Of a stretch of DNA of 7,430 nt, positions 6,004 to 7,430 are shown one piece after another. How positions within the stretch are numbered: position 1 is the first letter of the stretch; every line of letters starts with the position of its first letter. The notes under the pieces were generated by a model. It was not told the origin of the DNA. It worked only from the letters and a program-made list of their open reading frames with translations, and did not search any database. Origin of the DNA: Bacillota bacterium (GTDB taxonomy: Bacteria > Bacillota > Clostridia > Peptostreptococcales > Anaerovoracaceae); assembly GCA_021443825.1 (NCBI GenBank), contig JABUTE010000152.1, positions 1-7,430 of the forward strand. Direction: 5' to 3'. The position numbers and the translations under genes are program-made.

Positions 6004-6726
6004 TTACCTGGGAAGGAAGATAGCACCGGCAATCATTCCGAGGAACATTGCAATGGTCATACCGAACTGCTTTGCCCATTTTGCATCGGTCTTCTGGATG
6101 TAGGTCTGCATGAACCACATAACGACAAGGCCGACAAGAGCAGCTACTGCGTTAGCGATCTGGGAAGGTCCGTAGGAGGTATACATTGCTCTCTGGCAAA
6201 CCATGTAGCCGAAGCCGCCCATGCCGCCGCCGGCGGTAAGAGCAACGATTGCTTCGGAGCTGCCGCCGGTAACCTTGCTTCTGAAGTCGTCCATCTTGTC
6301 GGTGAACAGAGCGGAAACGAGGATCCAGCCGAGGCAGCAAACAGTCATGATCCATGCGCAGTTTGCAAATGCTTCACCGGTCATGTCGTCGGTACCCAGG
6401 TGGCAGCCGGCTGCGGTAGCAGCACGGTCAGCAGCAGGCAGCTCGTACATTACAGAACCGATAAATGCGAGTCTCATCCAAGCGAGGGGTCCGCCTACGG
6501 AAGCAAGCAGAGATACCATACCGGATACGATTACGAGGGAGGGGCCGATCGAAGCGACGAACGAAGACTTTGCAGCTTCTTTCATCTGTGCTTCGGTAAC
6601 ACCGATCTTGGGACCGGTTTCCCATGCCTTCTTAAAGAAGAGAGCAGCCTGGAAGATTACCAGGACTACAGCGGGGATACAAGAGATCCACATGCCTAAA
6701 CTATTCGCGATTTTTAAATATTCCAT
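6004..6726 (-). CDS. DUF5058-like membrane protein
   Basis: A 240-residue integral membrane protein that resembles, from memory, the DUF5058 family of Firmicutes; its function is not established. Predicted spans lie near 10-31, 56-76, 79-95, 121-141, 158-175, 189-207 and 221-238. Notable segments are AAKSSFVASIGPSLVIVSGM (51-70), GGPLAWMRLAFIGSVMYELP (78-97) and a glycine-rich TAGGGMGGFGYM (164-175), which could pack helices or line a pore. No ATP-binding or extracytoplasmic binding domain is present, so it is not an ABC component as it stands. The ATG is preceded by GGAGG at 6 nt. It is the first gene of the cassette, about 250 nt from the predicted transcription start. Co-location with a second small membrane protein and an AbgB-like hydrolase suggests a two-protein importer feeding the enzyme; this role is inference only. 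Confidence 0.85.
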   Translation of the reverse strand: MEYLKIANSLGMWISCIPAVVLVIFQAALFFKKAWETGPKIGVTEAQMKEAAKSSFVASIGPSLVIVSGMVSLLASVGGPLAWMRLAFIGSVMYELPAADRAATAAGCHLGTDDMTGEAFANCAWIMTVCCLGWILVSALFTDKMDDFRSKVTGGSSEAIVALTAGGGMGGFGYMVCQRAMYTSYGPSQIANAVAALVGLVVMWFMQTYIQKTDAKWAKQFGMTIAMFLGMIAGAIFLPR

Positions 6727-6745
6727 AATTATCCTCCGAAATATT

Positions 6746-6771
6746 TTGGGTGATGATCTTGGGTGATGATC
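6746..6771 (-). repeat. 13-bp perfect tandem repeat beside the ribosome binding site
   Basis: TTGGGTGATGATC occurs twice without a gap on the plus strand; the transcript reads GATCATCACCCAA twice. It ends about 9 nt before the GGAGG of the first membrane-protein gene. It could bind a regulator, pair with ATGATC upstream in the leader, or be a recent slippage duplication. Confidence 0.8.
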
Positions 6772-6799
6772 TTAGATAATTGCTGATGTTCTTGATACC

Positions 6800-6825
6800 G
6801 CGCACCTGCAAAAACACCGGTGCGC
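6800..6825 (-). other. GC-rich hairpin in the leader
   Basis: GCGCACC (6800-6806) and GGTGCGC (6819-6825) are perfectly complementary with a 12-nt loop. The minus strand after it has no T-run, so it is not an intrinsic terminator for the cassette. It follows the possible upstream ORF almost directly. Confidence 0.6.
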
Positions 6826-6826
6826 T

Positions 6827-6886
6827 TTACCGAACATATCTGATGGTCGTTTCAGTCATGGTACCCATACTGCCTTTCATGATCAT
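6827..6886 (-). CDS. Possible 19-codon upstream ORF in the leader
   Basis: An open frame in the cassette leader would encode MIMKGSMGTMTETTIRYVR followed by TAA, with four in-frame Met codons and four Thr. No convincing ribosome binding site precedes the first ATG; AAAGG lies 4 nt before the third. The stop is next to the GC-rich hairpin at 6800-6825, an arrangement compatible with translation-dependent leader control. A frame this short can easily arise by chance, so this is a weak call. Confidence 0.2.
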   Translation of the reverse strand: MIMKGSMGTMTETTIRYVR

Positions 6887-6895
6887 TGGTGGATA

Positions 6896-6960
6896 CCGAT
6901 TACATATCGCCGGATTAAAAATACAGCGAAAGATGTAAAAAGATTGCGTTTTGTAATCGG
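6896..6960 (-). other. Stem enclosing the first leader domain
   Basis: CCGATTAC (6896-6903) and GTAATCGG (6953-6960) form a perfect 8-bp stem enclosing about 49 nt, in which a weak TACA/TGTA mini-stem is visible. It begins about 16 nt after the predicted transcription start, a typical place for a regulatory RNA domain. Confidence 0.5.
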
Positions 6961-6982
6961 CTAAATAATAACTTACAAATAA

Positions 6983-7011
6983 TTTATATCACTTCTTCAC
7001 AAATGCTTCAA
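6983..7011 (-). promoter_or_regulatory. Promoter of the membrane-protein/M20 cassette
   Basis: On the minus strand TTGAAG (7006-7011) is followed after exactly 17 bp by TATAAA (6983-6988), with TGA directly before the -10 box giving an extended -10. An A/T-rich stretch (T8 at 7013-7020) lies just upstream, like an UP element. Predicted start is near 6976, a G. It is the best promoter match upstream of the cassette and is correctly oriented. Confidence 0.7.
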
Positions 7012-7430
7012 GAAAAAAAATCATATCCTTATATAACCTTTTCTATATCTAATTTTGATAGAAGCAATATCTGATATCCGAAAATCAGACTTTACAAAGC
7101 AGGCGGGCCACCCGGGGGCGCTGCTATGTTAAACGCGAACATAAAATTCAGGCTTTGGCCGGCGCCCCCGCTTTCCTGTCACAGGCGGATTTCGCAAACT
7201 TTATACCAGTTATTACATAGTCTACATTCTAAATTATATAATTTAAAATGCGAGTTATATAAAAATCTCAAACAGTTTTTTCAGCAAGAAGGCAAACAGG
7301 CCGTGCCCAGGATCCTGCGAAGCCCCTGCGGGTAAGATCCCCCCGCCGGTTTTGGTTGTTCTGTAAGCTGCCTAAAAAAAGCAAATGGATGCTGTAAATA
7401 TATAGAAGACAATTATCTTGACGGATATTC
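7012..7430. other. Gene-free region with scattered promoter-like and hairpin elements
   Basis: I see no convincing gene here. It mixes AT-rich stretches with short GC-rich blocks. Elements of low certainty are a plus-strand TTACAT (7213-7218) with an 18-bp spacer to TATAAT (7237-7242), a minus-strand extended -10 TGGTATAAA (around 7200-7208) that would transcribe the nested inverted repeat, and a weak minus-strand AGCA/TGCT hairpin followed by a T-run (7374-7393) that could end a gene outside the window. A TTGACG near 7418 could be a -35 box of a rightward promoter cut by the edge. Confidence 0.4.
7113..7170. other. Nested GC-rich inverted repeat, possible structured RNA
   Basis: CGGGGGCGC (7113-7121) and GCGCCCCCG (7162-7170) are perfect 9-bp arms enclosing 40 nt. 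Inside, TATGTT (7125-7130) pairs with AACATA (7138-7143) around a 7-nt loop. Flanking short stems are also possible: AAAG/CTTT (minus strand 7171-7174 with 7096-7099), CGGG/CCCG at 7104-7114, and CCTG/CAGG at 7175-7185. No T-run follows on either strand, so a plain terminator is unlikely. It may be a small RNA, a leader domain or a repeat relic; I recognise no known RNA family. Confidence 0.5.

Larger units (their letters stand above)
6727..6976 (-). promoter_or_regulatory. Long structured 5' leader of the cassette mRNA
   Basis: From the predicted transcription start near 6976 to the first ATG there are about 250 nt without a protein-coding gene. Visible elements in transcript order are an 8-bp stem (6953-6960 with 6896-6903), a 7-bp stem with one G-U pair (6891-6897 with 6860-6866) that overlaps the first by 2 nt, a 7-bp GC-rich stem (6800-6806 with 6819-6825), and the 13-bp tandem repeat before GGAGG. 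ATGATC at 6881-6886 could pair with GATCAT in either repeat. No T-run follows any stem, so control of translation is more likely than termination. I do not recognise a known riboswitch class. Confidence 0.45.

Noticed and set aside
6776..6963. A plus-strand frame open for about 60 codons across the cassette leader.
   Set aside because: It has no ATG or GTG start, and the only TTG is near its end, so it is most likely chance; the opposite strand holds the promoter and leader.
7100..7116. A GGGTGG..CCCGCC stretch on the minus strand resembling part of a T-box antiterminator sequence.
   Set aside because: The match is incomplete (a base is missing), no stem I with specifier features is seen upstream, and no terminator follows.
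7126..7335. A 69-codon plus-strand frame in the right intergenic region.
   Set aside because: Its start lies inside the nested inverted repeat, no ribosome binding site is seen, and the product has no recognisable features. A decayed gene fragment cannot be excluded.
7374..7393. A weak hairpin with a T-run on the minus strand as the terminator of an upstream gene.
   Set aside because: The stem is only 4 bp and AT-containing, and no gene end is visible; kept only as a note in the intergenic entry.

Overview
The window looks like chromosomal DNA from a moderately GC-rich Firmicute, most likely a class Clostridia gut-type anaerobe. This is an inference from strong AGGAG-type ribosome binding sites, sigma-A-like promoters, the scpA-scpB pair and the character of the proteins; no rRNA or other taxonomic marker is present. 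All convincing genes lie on the minus strand, so the window reads biologically from right to left.

Right part (7430 down to 6727): about 700 bases with no convincing gene. It holds a GC-rich nested inverted repeat (7113-7170) in AT-rich DNA, a good extended -10 promoter (6983-7011), and a roughly 250-nt leader with several stems, a 13-bp tandem repeat next to the ribosome binding site, and a possible 19-codon upstream ORF.

Middle (6726 down to 3740): a catabolic or uptake cassette. It encodes a DUF5058-like membrane protein (6004-6726), a second small polytopic membrane protein of unknown family (5260-5949), and an AbgB-like M20 amidohydrolase (3740-5122). A strong intrinsic terminator (3686-3723) ends it. 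I infer that the two small membrane proteins form a two-part importer or channel for an acyl- or aminobenzoyl-amino-acid-like compound that the M20 enzyme hydrolyses in the cytoplasm. In E. coli the equivalent abg system uses AbgT, which is unrelated. This three-gene unit is the best candidate here for a poorly described system.

Left part (3646 down to 36): a housekeeping operon with its own promoter (TTTACA-17-TATAAT, 3618-3646). It encodes an exported SLT-type lytic transglycosylase with N-terminal beta-rich repeats (2335-3609), ScpA (1516-2322), ScpB (896-1513) and a Cof-type HAD phosphatase (36-887). Gaps of 2 to 12 nt and ribosome binding sites lying on the preceding gene's end indicate translational coupling. 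ScpA and ScpB act with SMC in chromosome segregation; the transglycosylase cuts peptidoglycan outside the membrane, so the operon may link cell-wall remodelling with chromosome segregation. The transglycosylase ATG falls at the predicted transcription start, which suggests a leaderless mRNA.
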